Assembly (NCBI GenBank): GCA_019418195.1
Contig: DYCJ01000084.1
Span: forward strand, 1-9,291
Direction: 5' to 3'
Length of the DNA: 9,291 bases
DNA from: Clostridiales bacterium
GTDB taxonomy: Bacteria; Bacillota; Clostridia; Lachnospirales; Lachnospiraceae
Part shown: positions 1 through 6,739 of the stretch, piece by piece
Position numbering within the stretch: position 1 is the first letter of the stretch
Layout of the letters: each line of letters starts with the position of its first letter
Translations under genes and position numbers: made by a program
The notes under the pieces: model-generated
Seen by the model: only the letters and a program-made list of their open reading frames with translations
Told to the model about the DNA's origin: nothing
The model's database searches: none

Positions 1-1
1 G

Positions 2-409
2 CTCAAAGAACTATCTGGCGAGGCCATCCATATCGATGGCAGTTATCCTGTCGATCAGCAGGAAACCCTTTCCGAACTTCTCCGTGCCGCCGAGCACAAT
101 GAACACGAAGAATTTTCCGATGTCTATCAGGCATTTGGCAATACTGCCCGAGAAGAAGGATTTTCCGAAGCAGCTTCTGCGTTCCATCAGATTGCGGAAA
201 TTGAGCATATCCACGAACAGCGGTTTGCAAAACTGGCGGAAATGCTGGAATCCGACACCTGGTATCAGCCGAAGACAACGTCTAAATGGATGTGTACCAA
301 CTGTGGTTATATACACGAGGGTAATCAGGCACCGCCGGTATGCCCTGTATGCCGGCATGCGCAGGGATACTTTATTCCTTACGAACTGGCATGCTACAGG
401 ATTGACTGA
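2..409 (+). CDS. Rubrerythrin, C-terminal part (5' end outside window)
   Basis: This is an open frame entering from the left edge, with 135 codons before a TGA stop. Rubrerythrins are cytoplasmic diiron proteins that reduce hydrogen peroxide in anaerobes. The first ~85 residues are the end of the ferritin-like four-helix domain, with the diiron ligand motifs AAEHNEHEEF (about 29-38) and EIEHIHEQRF (about 66-75) and the typical TAREEGF stretch between them. A rubredoxin-like domain follows, with CTNC at 98-101 and CPVC at 114-117, giving the standard C-x2-C-x12-C-x2-C iron site. Full-length family members are about 180-195 residues, so roughly 50-60 N-terminal residues are missing only because of the window edge. 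The last 16 bp overlap the 3' end of the convergent DeoR-family gene. The assignment is secure. Whether it is classical rubrerythrin or a close relative cannot be settled from the fragment. Confidence 0.93.
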   Translation, partial: LKELSGEAIHIDGSYPVDQQETLSELLRAAEHNEHEEFSDVYQAFGNTAREEGFSEAASAFHQIAEIEHIHEQRFAKLAEMLESDTWYQPKTTSKWMCTNCGYIHEGNQAPPVCPVCRHAQGYFIPYELACYRID

Positions 410-1161
410 CCTATTTCCGGCTCGCAGAGGATCAGTTTCTCTCCTGCCTGATATCCTTCCACGATCTTCTCTGTAAGAATAGTCCCTGCTTCAAAAGGTG
501 CAAATGTGACAGCACTGATGTTTCCGAACTTAGTGCTGTCAACAAGCACATAACAGATCCTGCACTGACGCATAGCTGTCCTTTTTACCTGCGCCTCTCC
601 GGCATCCGGCGTAGTAAAGCCCTCATTTCTGCTAATGCCGTTTGCCCCGAAGAATCCTTTTGTAAAATGATATCTTTCCAGAGTCTCCATGGCCTGGGCT
701 CCGATCACCGCCTCAGTGGAGCTCTTTAATTCTCCCCCTATAAGAAATACTTGATTTCCCTGTGCAGCCAGTTTTTGTGCATGAGCCACAGCATTTGTCA
801 CAAATGCAGCTTTCGTCCGGGCAAGGAATTCGATCATATATCCGGTAGTTGTCCCCGCATCCAGATAGACAAAATCCCTGTCCTCGATCATCGCTGCGGC
901 GCATCGTGCGATCTGGATCTTTTGTGCTTTCTGTACTTCCACTTTCTGTGCGACCGTGGGTTCCTGCGTGACAAAGGAGCCGTCACTTGTCACGGCTCCT
1001 CCAAATACTTTCGTCAGTCTGCCGGCTCTGTCGAGAGCCGTAATGTCACGACGTGCAGTTGATTCGGAAATACCGAGGAGTTCTGTGATCTCTGCCACTG
1101 TAATACTCTTTTTCTTTTCCAGGAGGGTAAGTATCTTTTCATATCTCTGTTCTGATAACAT
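394..1161 (-). CDS. fruR: DeoR/GlpR-family transcriptional regulator, probable fructose operon repressor
   Basis: DeoR-family regulators bind DNA through an N-terminal helix-turn-helix and sense a phosphorylated sugar through a C-terminal domain related to ribose-5-phosphate isomerase. From the ATG at 1161 the protein has 255 residues, normal for the family. The HTH lies at about 19-45 (SITVAEITELLGISESTARR). The effector domain shows DAGTTT at about 101-106, IGGELK at 141-146 and GFTTPDAGEAQVKR at 181-194, all characteristic. The frame is also open to an ATG at 1176 and a TTG at 1203. I prefer 1161 because members typically begin ML(S/T)E.R and AGAGG sits 5 nt upstream; 1176 also has a good AGAGG. 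It is last in the fruK-fruA operon, which suggests it controls that operon and itself, probably relieved by fructose 1-phosphate (inferred from homologous systems). Most relatives encode it first, so the order is unusual. The symbol rests on context. Confidence 0.87.
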   Translation of the reverse strand: MLSEQRYEKILTLLEKKKSITVAEITELLGISESTARRDITALDRAGRLTKVFGGAVTSDGSFVTQEPTVAQKVEVQKAQKIQIARCAAAMIEDRDFVYLDAGTTTGYMIEFLARTKAAFVTNAVAHAQKLAAQGNQVFLIGGELKSSTEAVIGAQAMETLERYHFTKGFFGANGISRNEGFTTPDAGEAQVKRTAMRQCRICYVLVDSTKFGNISAVTFAPFEAGTILTEKIVEGYQAGEKLILCEPEIGQSIL

Positions 1162-1212
1162 AACAACCTCTTTCATATTTGTATTTCCTCTATTGTACGC
1201 CAATTTTTCCGA

Positions 1213-2481
1213 TTAATCCACCTTCTTCTTCAGCAGTCCCAGGATAATATACCCTGCTGCAAATCCGGCTACGAGCGCGCCTAAGAATCCCGACTTTCCG
1301 CCAGATGCGATCATACCGCCCACAAAGCCTACCGCCAGAGCCGGCCGGTCTCCAATGGCCATAGCGATAAATCCTGCAAGTACCGGCAGCATGAAACCGA
1401 ATGCCGTATCACCAATGCCTTTAAAGAGGGCTGCCAGCGGAGTAATCGTTCCAAAATCCGCTCTCTGATCAGCGGGCAGCGCATTCAGATCCACTGAAAG
1501 TCCGTCGATCAGAAATGCAATGGCAATGAGGATACCTCCTCCCACCACAAACGGAAGCATATGAGACACACCGTTCATAAGCTGTGTATATATCTTGTGC
1601 CCGACACCTCCGGATTTTGCACTTCCGGAAGAAGCCGAAGCTCCCTCTCCTGTGCCGTGATAGACCGGAACATTTCCCGAAATTGCCTGTTCTACCAGTT
1701 TATCCGCCTTGCTGATCCCGTCAGACACCTGACACTCGATTACTTTCTTTCCGTCAAAGCGTTCCATGGGTACCTGAGCATCGGCCGCTACGATAATGCA
1801 GTCCGCATCACGGATTTCCTCGTCCGTCAGGACATTCTTGGCTCCGCCTGAACCGCGCGTTTCTACTTTTATAAAGCAGTTCTTAGCTTTCGCTGCTTTC
1901 TCGATTCCCTCTGCCGCCATATAGGTATGTGCGATTCCGGTAGGGCATGAAGTGACAGCAAGTATCTTAAAACCATCCGCCGCATCCATGTTCGTGTCGG
2001 CAAGACGTTCATCAATATCACTCTGTTCCTCGTCCGCCTGGTCCACAATACTCAGAAAATCCTCCACACTCCTGGCATTTCTCAGATCATCTGCAAATCC
2101 CTCATCCATCAGGAGGACTGATAGTTTACTCAGGACATCCAAATGTACATTGTCCTTTGTGTTCGGAGCTGCGATCAGGAACATCAGTGAAACCGGCTGA
2201 CCGTCAAGGGAGTCAAACTCCACGCCGTCCTTTATGACCATGGCTGCAAGCCCCGGCTTTGTCACCGCGTCGCATTTCCCGTGAGGAATGGCAATTCCCT
2301 CTCCGATTCCTGTGGTACTCTCTTCCTCACGCTCATACACCTGAGCCCTGTATGCCTCCCTGTCATTGATCTTACCGCTCTTGACCATCAGATCGATGAT
2401 CTGATCGAGTGCTTCACTTTTTGTCTTTGGAGTCCCCGTAAGAGATATGCTCCGCTTATCCAATAAATCTGTGATCCTCAT
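1213..2481 (-). CDS. fruA: Fructose PTS transporter IIABC, with a truncated IIC domain
   Basis: Fructose PTS permeases import fructose and release it as fructose 1-phosphate. The domains here, in order: IIA (about 1-148), with phospho-histidine H68 in GIAIPHGK; a linker; IIB (about 170-268), with phospho-cysteine C179 in SCPTGIAHT; a Gly/Ser-rich linker (about 275-293); then the start of IIC from about 295, with MLPFVVGGGILIAIAF and three further hydrophobic stretches. The protein ends at GYIILGLLKKKVD, residue 422. Family IIABC proteins are usually about 620-650 residues, so roughly the last 200 residues of IIC are absent, including the region with the conserved GGPxNKAA-type sugar-site motif. 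The frame is otherwise clean, and the next gene begins almost at once, so a simple downstream frameshift does not explain the loss. The start is supported by GAGAGG about 8 nt upstream. It lies 87 bp after fruK. IIA and IIB should still phosphorylate, but transport is doubtful. Confidence 0.88.
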   Translation of the reverse strand: MRITDLLDKRSISLTGTPKTKSEALDQIIDLMVKSGKINDREAYRAQVYEREEESTTGIGEGIAIPHGKCDAVTKPGLAAMVIKDGVEFDSLDGQPVSLMFLIAAPNTKDNVHLDVLSKLSVLLMDEGFADDLRNARSVEDFLSIVDQADEEQSDIDERLADTNMDAADGFKILAVTSCPTGIAHTYMAAEGIEKAAKAKNCFIKVETRGSGGAKNVLTDEEIRDADCIIVAADAQVPMERFDGKKVIECQVSDGISKADKLVEQAISGNVPVYHGTGEGASASSGSAKSGGVGHKIYTQLMNGVSHMLPFVVGGGILIAIAFLIDGLSVDLNALPADQRADFGTITPLAALFKGIGDTAFGFMLPVLAGFIAMAIGDRPALAVGFVGGMIASGGKSGFLGALVAGFAAGYIILGLLKKKVD

Positions 2482-2568
2482 TCTTAAAACCTCTCTTTCA
2501 TGATAACATTGCCGCCTGCTCCATTCTCAAAGCCGCGCTGACGCACTGACTTAGACTTAACTGCTGTT

Positions 2569-3474
2569 TTATATGATCTTTTGATACAGACTCATGATCT
2601 CATTCTTTGTGGCAAGATACTCGGAAAATGCACTTGCACTTCCCGCTGCAACCCCCATATAGAATGCATACCTGTAATCTTTTTTCTCCATCCATCCGGC
2701 AGTAAATCCGGCCACCATGGAATCCCCCGCCCCTACTGCGTTGACAAGGACTCCTTCGGGCGCCGGGGCATCATATACGCTGCCGTCCTCCGCCACCAGG
2801 ACCGCACCCTCTCCGGCCATGGAAATCAGTACATTTTTCGCACCCATTGCCTGAAGTTTCCTGCCGTATGGGACAACCTCTTCTCTCGTCTCTAAGTTCA
2901 CTTTGAATATATCGCCCAGTTCATGATTATTCGGTTTGATAAGAAACGGTTGATATTTCAGCACTTTCATGAGAAGTTCTCCCGTTGCATCCACAATAAA
3001 TGTAACACCCTTTCCTTCAAGCCGTTCCAGGATCCGGCTGTATATATCATCGGGCATGGAAACCGGGATACTGCCCGCCAGGACAAGCACATCTCCCTCA
3101 TCCAGAACATCCAGTTTCTCCATCAGTTCCTCCGTCTTTTCTCTGCTGATATCCGGTCCCATCCCGTTGATCTCGGTTCCGTCGATACTTTTCAGTTTGA
3201 CATTGATCCGGGATATTCCATCTCCAATGCGGATAAAATCGGAACGCACTCCGATTTCTTCCACTTTACGGATGATCTCGTCCCCTGTAAAACCGGCGAC
3301 AAACCCGAGAGCCGTACTCTCGATCCCGAGATTAGTAAGGATTGTAGAAACATTGATCCCTTTTCCTCCCGGCAGGAGCAGTTCCGAGCTTGTGCGGTTC
3401 GTAAGCCCGAGTTTGAAATCATCGACAGAGACTATATAATCCAGAGACGGGTTAAATGTAACTGTGTAAATCAT
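2569..3474 (-). CDS. fruK: 1-phosphofructokinase (PfkB family)
   Basis: FruK phosphorylates fructose 1-phosphate, the product of the fructose PTS, to fructose 1,6-bisphosphate in the cytoplasm. From the ATG at 3474 the protein has 301 residues, the usual family size. It starts with MIYTVTFNPSLDYIV, typical of the FruK/LacC branch. It carries PfkB signature 1 (LLPGGKGINVS, about 33-43), the AGSIP motif at 133-137, the KPNNHEL stretch at about 180-186 and signature 2 (NAVGAGDSMVAGF, 245-257), whose D251 is the expected catalytic base. The frame extends to an ATG at 3513, but that start falls upstream of the strong GGAGG 7 nt before 3474, and the shorter form begins exactly where relatives do. 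It is first in the operon, about 24 nt downstream of a likely start point. A tagatose-6-phosphate kinase is the main alternative; the adjacent fructose PTS argues for FruK. Confidence 0.93.
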   Translation of the reverse strand: MIYTVTFNPSLDYIVSVDDFKLGLTNRTSSELLLPGGKGINVSTILTNLGIESTALGFVAGFTGDEIIRKVEEIGVRSDFIRIGDGISRINVKLKSIDGTEINGMGPDISREKTEELMEKLDVLDEGDVLVLAGSIPVSMPDDIYSRILERLEGKGVTFIVDATGELLMKVLKYQPFLIKPNNHELGDIFKVNLETREEVVPYGRKLQAMGAKNVLISMAGEGAVLVAEDGSVYDAPAPEGVLVNAVGAGDSMVAGFTAGWMEKKDYRYAFYMGVAAGSASAFSEYLATKNEIMSLYQKII

Positions 3475-3504
3475 TTCGTTTCCTCCATTTCTTTTTGTGA
3501 TTAC

Positions 3505-3533
3505 ATTATACATTCATATTCGGTCAATTTCAA
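3505..3533 (-). promoter_or_regulatory. Sigma-A-type promoter of the fruK-fruA-fruR operon
   Basis: On the minus strand TTGAAA (3528-3533) and TATAAT (3505-3510) are separated by exactly 17 bp. The -10 box is perfect and the -35 matches five of six positions. Transcription would begin near 3498, leaving a leader of about 24 nt with GGAGG before the fruK ATG at 3474. The spacer contains one copy of the inverted TTGACCGAA sequence, a suitable position for repression. Confidence 0.8.
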
Positions 3534-3623
3534 TCAAAATAATTTACATATTTCGTGATCGTTTTTGGTTTATTTTGCACAAATATGTTTTTTTCTGATT
3601 ATCTATTCTTATTTTTGACCGAA
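3519..3623. repeat. Inverted 9-bp pair TTCGGTCAA / TTGACCGAA, candidate operator pair
   Basis: TTCGGTCAA occupies 3519-3527 and its exact reverse complement occupies 3615-3623, 96 bp centre to centre. The first copy lies inside the -35/-10 spacer of the fruK promoter; the second lies upstream. The second copy also overlaps a small ACCG-N6-CGGT dyad (3618-3631). The operon encodes a DeoR-family protein, and such repressors often bind two separated operators. The operator role is inference; only the repeats and their positions are seen. Confidence 0.4.
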
Positions 3624-3658
3624 ACTACGGTTTTTAATCAACGCACCGGTACATGATA

Positions 3659-3725
3659 AAAGCCGCCGCGTCCGGGAACCCATGCAGTATTATATGCATA
3701 TACAGTCCCCCGCCGCGGCGGCTTT
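3659..3725 (-). terminator. GC-rich hairpin with long loop, probable terminator after the isomerase gene
   Basis: AAAGCCGCCGCG (3659-3670) pairs perfectly with CGCGGCGGCTTT (3714-3725), a 12-bp stem around a 43-nt loop. In the minus direction the stem is followed by TTTTATC, a short and weak U-tract; the plus direction gives TTTCTAATC, which is weaker. Its place 51 bp after the isomerase stop and upstream of the fruK promoter fits a transcript end. The loop is much longer than in ordinary intrinsic terminators. Confidence 0.6.
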
Positions 3726-3776
3726 CTAATCTTACTCTATTTCTTCAGTTCAACCCGCGCTCCTGATGGCTGAACT

Positions 3777-5195
3777 TTATCTCGTCACGATATCAACCGG
3801 CACGTTGAAGATTTCTGCAACTTTAAGGATCGTATCAATGTGTCTTCCTGTAGCAGCCGCAAAGTGGTGTGTCGGTCCGCACTCGCTCCAGCGGTTCACA
3901 AATTCTCTTGCACCGCATGTGAAGCGTGTCCTCATATTTGTATCTCCGAAGGAAAGGATCGGTCCCTCCTCGTTGACGCCCTCTGCCACTACGAATTTGA
4001 AATGTCCGTCTCCGTCCTGTGTGATTGCAAGATATGTGACCGGTCCTGTGTACGGATAGAACTGTGTCAGATATCCGCCGCCCGTCTTGCCGTGGAATAC
4101 CTTCACGATCTTCATAGTCGGTTTCTTGCAGGAAATGTCGGCATCTCCTGATCCGCTGTGTCCGATGATCGCAATGTCGTCATTGAAGTCGATGGAGTAC
4201 ATCTCTGCAAGCTGTCCGGTTCCGGAAATCGTCTTTAAGATGCTCATTGCCATGGCAACCTTCATATCTCCCTCTACCGCACATGCTGTTCCCTGTTTGA
4301 TCAGCATGGAGAATGCCGGGATGAGCATACTGTCAAGGACACCTGCCTTGCCCTGTGCAAATCCGTCGTAGTGGGAAGCGATCAGGCCAAGCTTCTCGTC
4401 TTTTACCCACTGCTCAAATGCAACGACGTATTTCGCCATCTCCCATACTTCCTCGATGCTTCCGCCGCCCTCGATATCAAAAGTATCAAGGATGTCCTGT
4501 GCTTTCGCGCGGATTGCTTCTTCGTCTGTAATATTATCGGCGATCGCCCACATCTTCTCCCAGTCAAACTGCTTTGTATACAGATGCATCCTTCTGTACA
4601 GGTTGGACTCGTCGATATAGAGATCCATCATACCCGGATACGGTCTTCCGATCTGAGCAATGTTCGTGTCACGGAATCTTCTTCTCACCTGCGCTGCACG
4701 GCACCAGTCTTCGATCTCCTTCTGTACAGCCGGATCTCCGCCCTCGACAACGCCTGTGATCACTGCGTGTCTCTTGTCGAATCTCTCAAGATCTGCCACC
4801 ATCTCGCCCACAGCTCCGCATGCATAACCTTCGCCCAGCCATGCTGCGATATCCGTATGGTCGTAATCCAGTGCCTTTAACTTCTGTACGTTTACAAGAA
4901 CAACCGGTACATCCAGATCTTTGACAGCCGGAAGCATATTGTAGGATGTAGCGTATGTCAGAAGCTGCATAAATACAAGGTCAACGTCAGCTGCGCGGAA
5001 CTTGTCGCCTGCTGCCTGTGACTGCTCTTTTGTCGTGACCATTCCTCCGTCAATGATCTCCACTGTATCCGGAAGTGTCTTCTTGAACGCGTCATACTGT
5101 GCCTCAAACTCCGGCACCAGTGACGGGAACTGGGGCAGGTATGCACCCAGAGCGATGGAAAATACGCCTACTTTTGCTTTTGTCTCAACTAACAT
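3777..5195 (-). CDS. L-fucose/L-arabinose isomerase superfamily sugar isomerase
   Basis: This 472-residue protein resembles the AraA-related (COG2160-type) isomerases, which interconvert an aldose and its ketose using a divalent metal. The N-terminus KVGVFSIALGAYLPQFP and the segment DVDLVFMQLLTYATS (about 70-84) are typical of a subgroup usually annotated only as a fucose or arabinose isomerase-like protein. Compared by eye with E. coli AraA, the metal residues E306, H350 and H450 appear to correspond to E308 (AVEGDMK), H368 (VFHGKTGGG) and H443 or H444 (GPTHHFAAATG). The E333 position falls in GHSGSGDAD (345-353) and is not clearly a glutamate. The start at 5195 has AGGAGG 7 nt upstream. 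It lies 52 bp after a rhamnulokinase and is probably co-transcribed with it, so the likely substrate is a 6-deoxy-aldose such as L-rhamnose or L-fucose. It is not the classical RhaA fold. Family confidence is high; substrate confidence is low. Confidence 0.85.
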   Translation of the reverse strand: MLVETKAKVGVFSIALGAYLPQFPSLVPEFEAQYDAFKKTLPDTVEIIDGGMVTTKEQSQAAGDKFRAADVDLVFMQLLTYATSYNMLPAVKDLDVPVVLVNVQKLKALDYDHTDIAAWLGEGYACGAVGEMVADLERFDKRHAVITGVVEGGDPAVQKEIEDWCRAAQVRRRFRDTNIAQIGRPYPGMMDLYIDESNLYRRMHLYTKQFDWEKMWAIADNITDEEAIRAKAQDILDTFDIEGGGSIEEVWEMAKYVVAFEQWVKDEKLGLIASHYDGFAQGKAGVLDSMLIPAFSMLIKQGTACAVEGDMKVAMAMSILKTISGTGQLAEMYSIDFNDDIAIIGHSGSGDADISCKKPTMKIVKVFHGKTGGGYLTQFYPYTGPVTYLAITQDGDGHFKFVVAEGVNEEGPILSFGDTNMRTRFTCGAREFVNRWSECGPTHHFAAATGRHIDTILKVAEIFNVPVDIVTR

Positions 5196-5247
5196 TTGAA
5201 ATCCTCCTGTTTCTTCTTTATTTTCTGTCTTTCAACAGTGTTAATGA

Positions 5248-6645
5248 TTACTCGTACATTTTTACATCAAATGACTCTTTCACACAGGTTCTTGCCTCCG
5301 GCAGACTTGCGAACACGCCGTCGTGAAGCATCTGCACAATGATATTTCCGATAGCGGTCGCCTCGGACGGTCCTGCTGAAACTTTTCTTCCGGTATATTT
5401 TGCTGTAAGCTCGTTTAAATATCCGGCATTGGATCCGCCGCCTACAACGTAGATCGTGCTGTACTTCCTACCCGTGATCGCCTCGATCTCCTCCACAGTA
5501 TCGCCGTAGCATTTTGCAAGGCTGTTGTATATCACAGACGAGATCTCGCCCACGGTCTCCGGGACCTGCTGGTCCGTGTCACGGCAGAACTTCTGAACAG
5601 CGTCGATCATGCTCTTCGGTGCAAGGAAACAGTCGTCGTTGCAGTCCACAATGGAGGAAATAGTCTCTTTGGAAGCCATCTCGCAGATTTCGGCAAATGA
5701 CAGATCCTCAGTAAACTCTTTCTTCACAGACTGGATCATCCACAGTCCCATAATGTTCTTCAGGTAACGGAATCTGTGATCGTATCCGCCTTCATTTGTA
5801 AAGTTCGCCTTCATGCTCTCCATGGAGCAGTCAGCCTCTTTCCTCTCAATACCCATCAGTGACCATGTACCGGAGCTGATGTATACCGCATCGTCATCGT
5901 TTGTCGGCACTGCAAGCACTGCGCTCCCCGTATCATGTGTTGCCGGCAGGACGACTGTACAGTTAAATCCAACCTCTTTCTGCACTTCCTCTGTAAAATC
6001 TCCTACTACAGTACCCGGCATGGATACCGGCAGGAACATCCTGGAGTTATATCCCAGCATATCGATCAATTCATAATCCCAGTCGTTGGTCTTCGGGCTG
6101 ATCAGTTGTCCTGTCGTAGCCTCCGTGTACTCATTCTTCTTCACACCTGTGAGCAGGAAGTTGAAGTAATCCGGGATCATCAGGATCGTCTCCGCCTGTT
6201 CCAGATATTCCGGATGGGACTGCTTTACAGCCATGAGCTGGTAGATCGTGTTGAAGATCTGTTTCTGGATACCGGTCCTTGCATACAGATCATCCTGCGG
6301 AATAACTTCATATACTTTCTCGTCCATTCCCTCTGTACGGCTATCGCGGTATCCTACTGTATCGCCCAAAATGTTGTCGTCCTTATCGAGAAGAACATAA
6401 TCAACGCCCCATGTATCGATACCCATGGAAACCGGGATCTTGCCGATCTCTTTACACTTCTTGAGACCGTTTTTGATCTCCGTGATCAGACGCTCTACAT
6501 CCCAGCACAGCGTTCCGTTCTTATTGTCCATTCCGTTCGGAAAACGATACACTTCCTCAAGCTGCATCTTTCCGTCTTTCATGCTGGCAAGCATATGGCG
6601 TCCGCTGGATGCACCGATATCAACGGCCAAATAATACTTTTCCAT
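5248..6645 (-). CDS. rhaB: Rhamnulokinase (FGGY carbohydrate kinase family)
   Basis: Rhamnulokinase phosphorylates L-rhamnulose to L-rhamnulose 1-phosphate with ATP in the cytoplasm. The protein has 465 residues, near the usual 470-490. RhaB-specific features run along its length: LAVDIGASSGRHMLA (about 6-20, the first phosphate-binding loop), GIDTWGVDYVLLD (75-87), YRDSRT (99-104), LMIPDYFNFLLTG (155-167), THDTGSAV (236-243, with D238 as the likely catalytic base), ISSGTWSLMG (256-265), FTNEGG (282-287), LKNIMGLW (295-302) and VVGGGSNAGYLN (400-411). The ATG at 6645 is preceded by GGAGG at 9 nt. It opens the two-gene unit with the isomerase and lies downstream of an AraC-family regulator from which a terminator separates it. 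Some RhaB relatives act on L-fuculose or L-xylulose, so the natural substrate should be treated as unproven given the atypical isomerase partner. Confidence 0.93.
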   Translation of the reverse strand: MEKYYLAVDIGASSGRHMLASMKDGKMQLEEVYRFPNGMDNKNGTLCWDVERLITEIKNGLKKCKEIGKIPVSMGIDTWGVDYVLLDKDDNILGDTVGYRDSRTEGMDEKVYEVIPQDDLYARTGIQKQIFNTIYQLMAVKQSHPEYLEQAETILMIPDYFNFLLTGVKKNEYTEATTGQLISPKTNDWDYELIDMLGYNSRMFLPVSMPGTVVGDFTEEVQKEVGFNCTVVLPATHDTGSAVLAVPTNDDDAVYISSGTWSLMGIERKEADCSMESMKANFTNEGGYDHRFRYLKNIMGLWMIQSVKKEFTEDLSFAEICEMASKETISSIVDCNDDCFLAPKSMIDAVQKFCRDTDQQVPETVGEISSVIYNSLAKCYGDTVEEIEAITGRKYSTIYVVGGGSNAGYLNELTAKYTGRKVSAGPSEATAIGNIIVQMLHDGVFASLPEARTCVKESFDVKMYE

Positions 6646-6681
6646 CTGTAAGTGCCTCCTTCTCTTTTTTCTCTAGTTTTT

Positions 6682-6695
6682 ATTATAATTGTCAA
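6682..6695 (-). promoter_or_regulatory. Likely promoter elements for the rhaB-isomerase unit
   Basis: On the minus strand a perfect TATAAT lies at 6682-6687, about 36 nt before the rhaB ATG. With a 17-bp spacer its -35 position is TTTTTT (6705-6710), inside the U-tract of the upstream terminator, which is a poor match. A perfect TTGACA at 6690-6695 sits only 2 bp from the TATAAT, so the two cannot pair; used as a -35, its partner would be AGAAAA. A good -10 with a poor -35 fits activation by the neighbouring AraC protein (inference). Confidence 0.5.
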
Positions 6696-6703
6696 AAGCG
6701 CCC

Positions 6704-6739
6704 AAAAAAAGGACGCTATTTATATAAAACAGCGTCCTT
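6704..6739 (-). terminator. Intrinsic terminator after the AraC-family regulator
   Basis: On the minus strand AAGGACGCT (6731-6739) and AGCGTCCTT (6709-6717) form a perfect 9-bp stem. Three more A-T pairs form inside a mismatch, and the stem is followed by a run of seven T residues (6704-6710). It lies about 57 bp after the regulator's stop codon and just upstream of the rhaB promoter, so it separates the regulator transcript from the kinase unit. Confidence 0.9.

Larger units (their letters stand above)
3475..3776. other. 302-bp intergenic control region between two operons
   Basis: This is the only gap in the window of about 300 bases. Read in the minus direction it holds the 3' end of the sugar isomerase transcript, a GC-rich hairpin (3659-3725), an AT-rich stretch with a 9-bp inverted pair (3519-3527 and 3615-3623), the fruK promoter (3505-3533) and the fruK ribosome-binding site. 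I see no small ORF with a convincing ribosome-binding site. Confidence 0.8.

Noticed and set aside
11..358. Minus-strand open frame opposite the rubrerythrin fragment
   Set aside because: The plus-strand reading contains both diiron motifs and the rubredoxin cysteines, so the minus frame is a shadow.
2482..2568. Search for a terminator or promoter in the 87-bp fruK-fruA gap
   Set aside because: Short repeats such as GTCAGTGCGTCAG are present, but there is no stable stem with a T-run and no convincing -35/-10 pair.
2923..3558. Plus-strand open frame of 211 codons opposite fruK
   Set aside because: It is antisense to a clear PfkB kinase, lacks a ribosome-binding site, and crosses the mapped-looking promoter region.
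3747..3776. AGTTCA...TGAACT dyad just after the isomerase stop
   Set aside because: Six base pairs around an 18-nt loop is weak, has no T-run, and is easily expected by chance.
5935..6651. Long plus-strand open frame (238 codons) opposite the rhamnulokinase gene
   Set aside because: The translation has no recognisable domain, is rich in Cys, His and Arg, and lies wholly antisense to a gene with complete family motifs.
6690..6705. Possible catabolite-response element (TGTCAAAAGCGCCCA) before rhaB
   Set aside because: Compared with the cre consensus TGNAARCGNNNNCA, the spacing is off by one base and the right half does not match.
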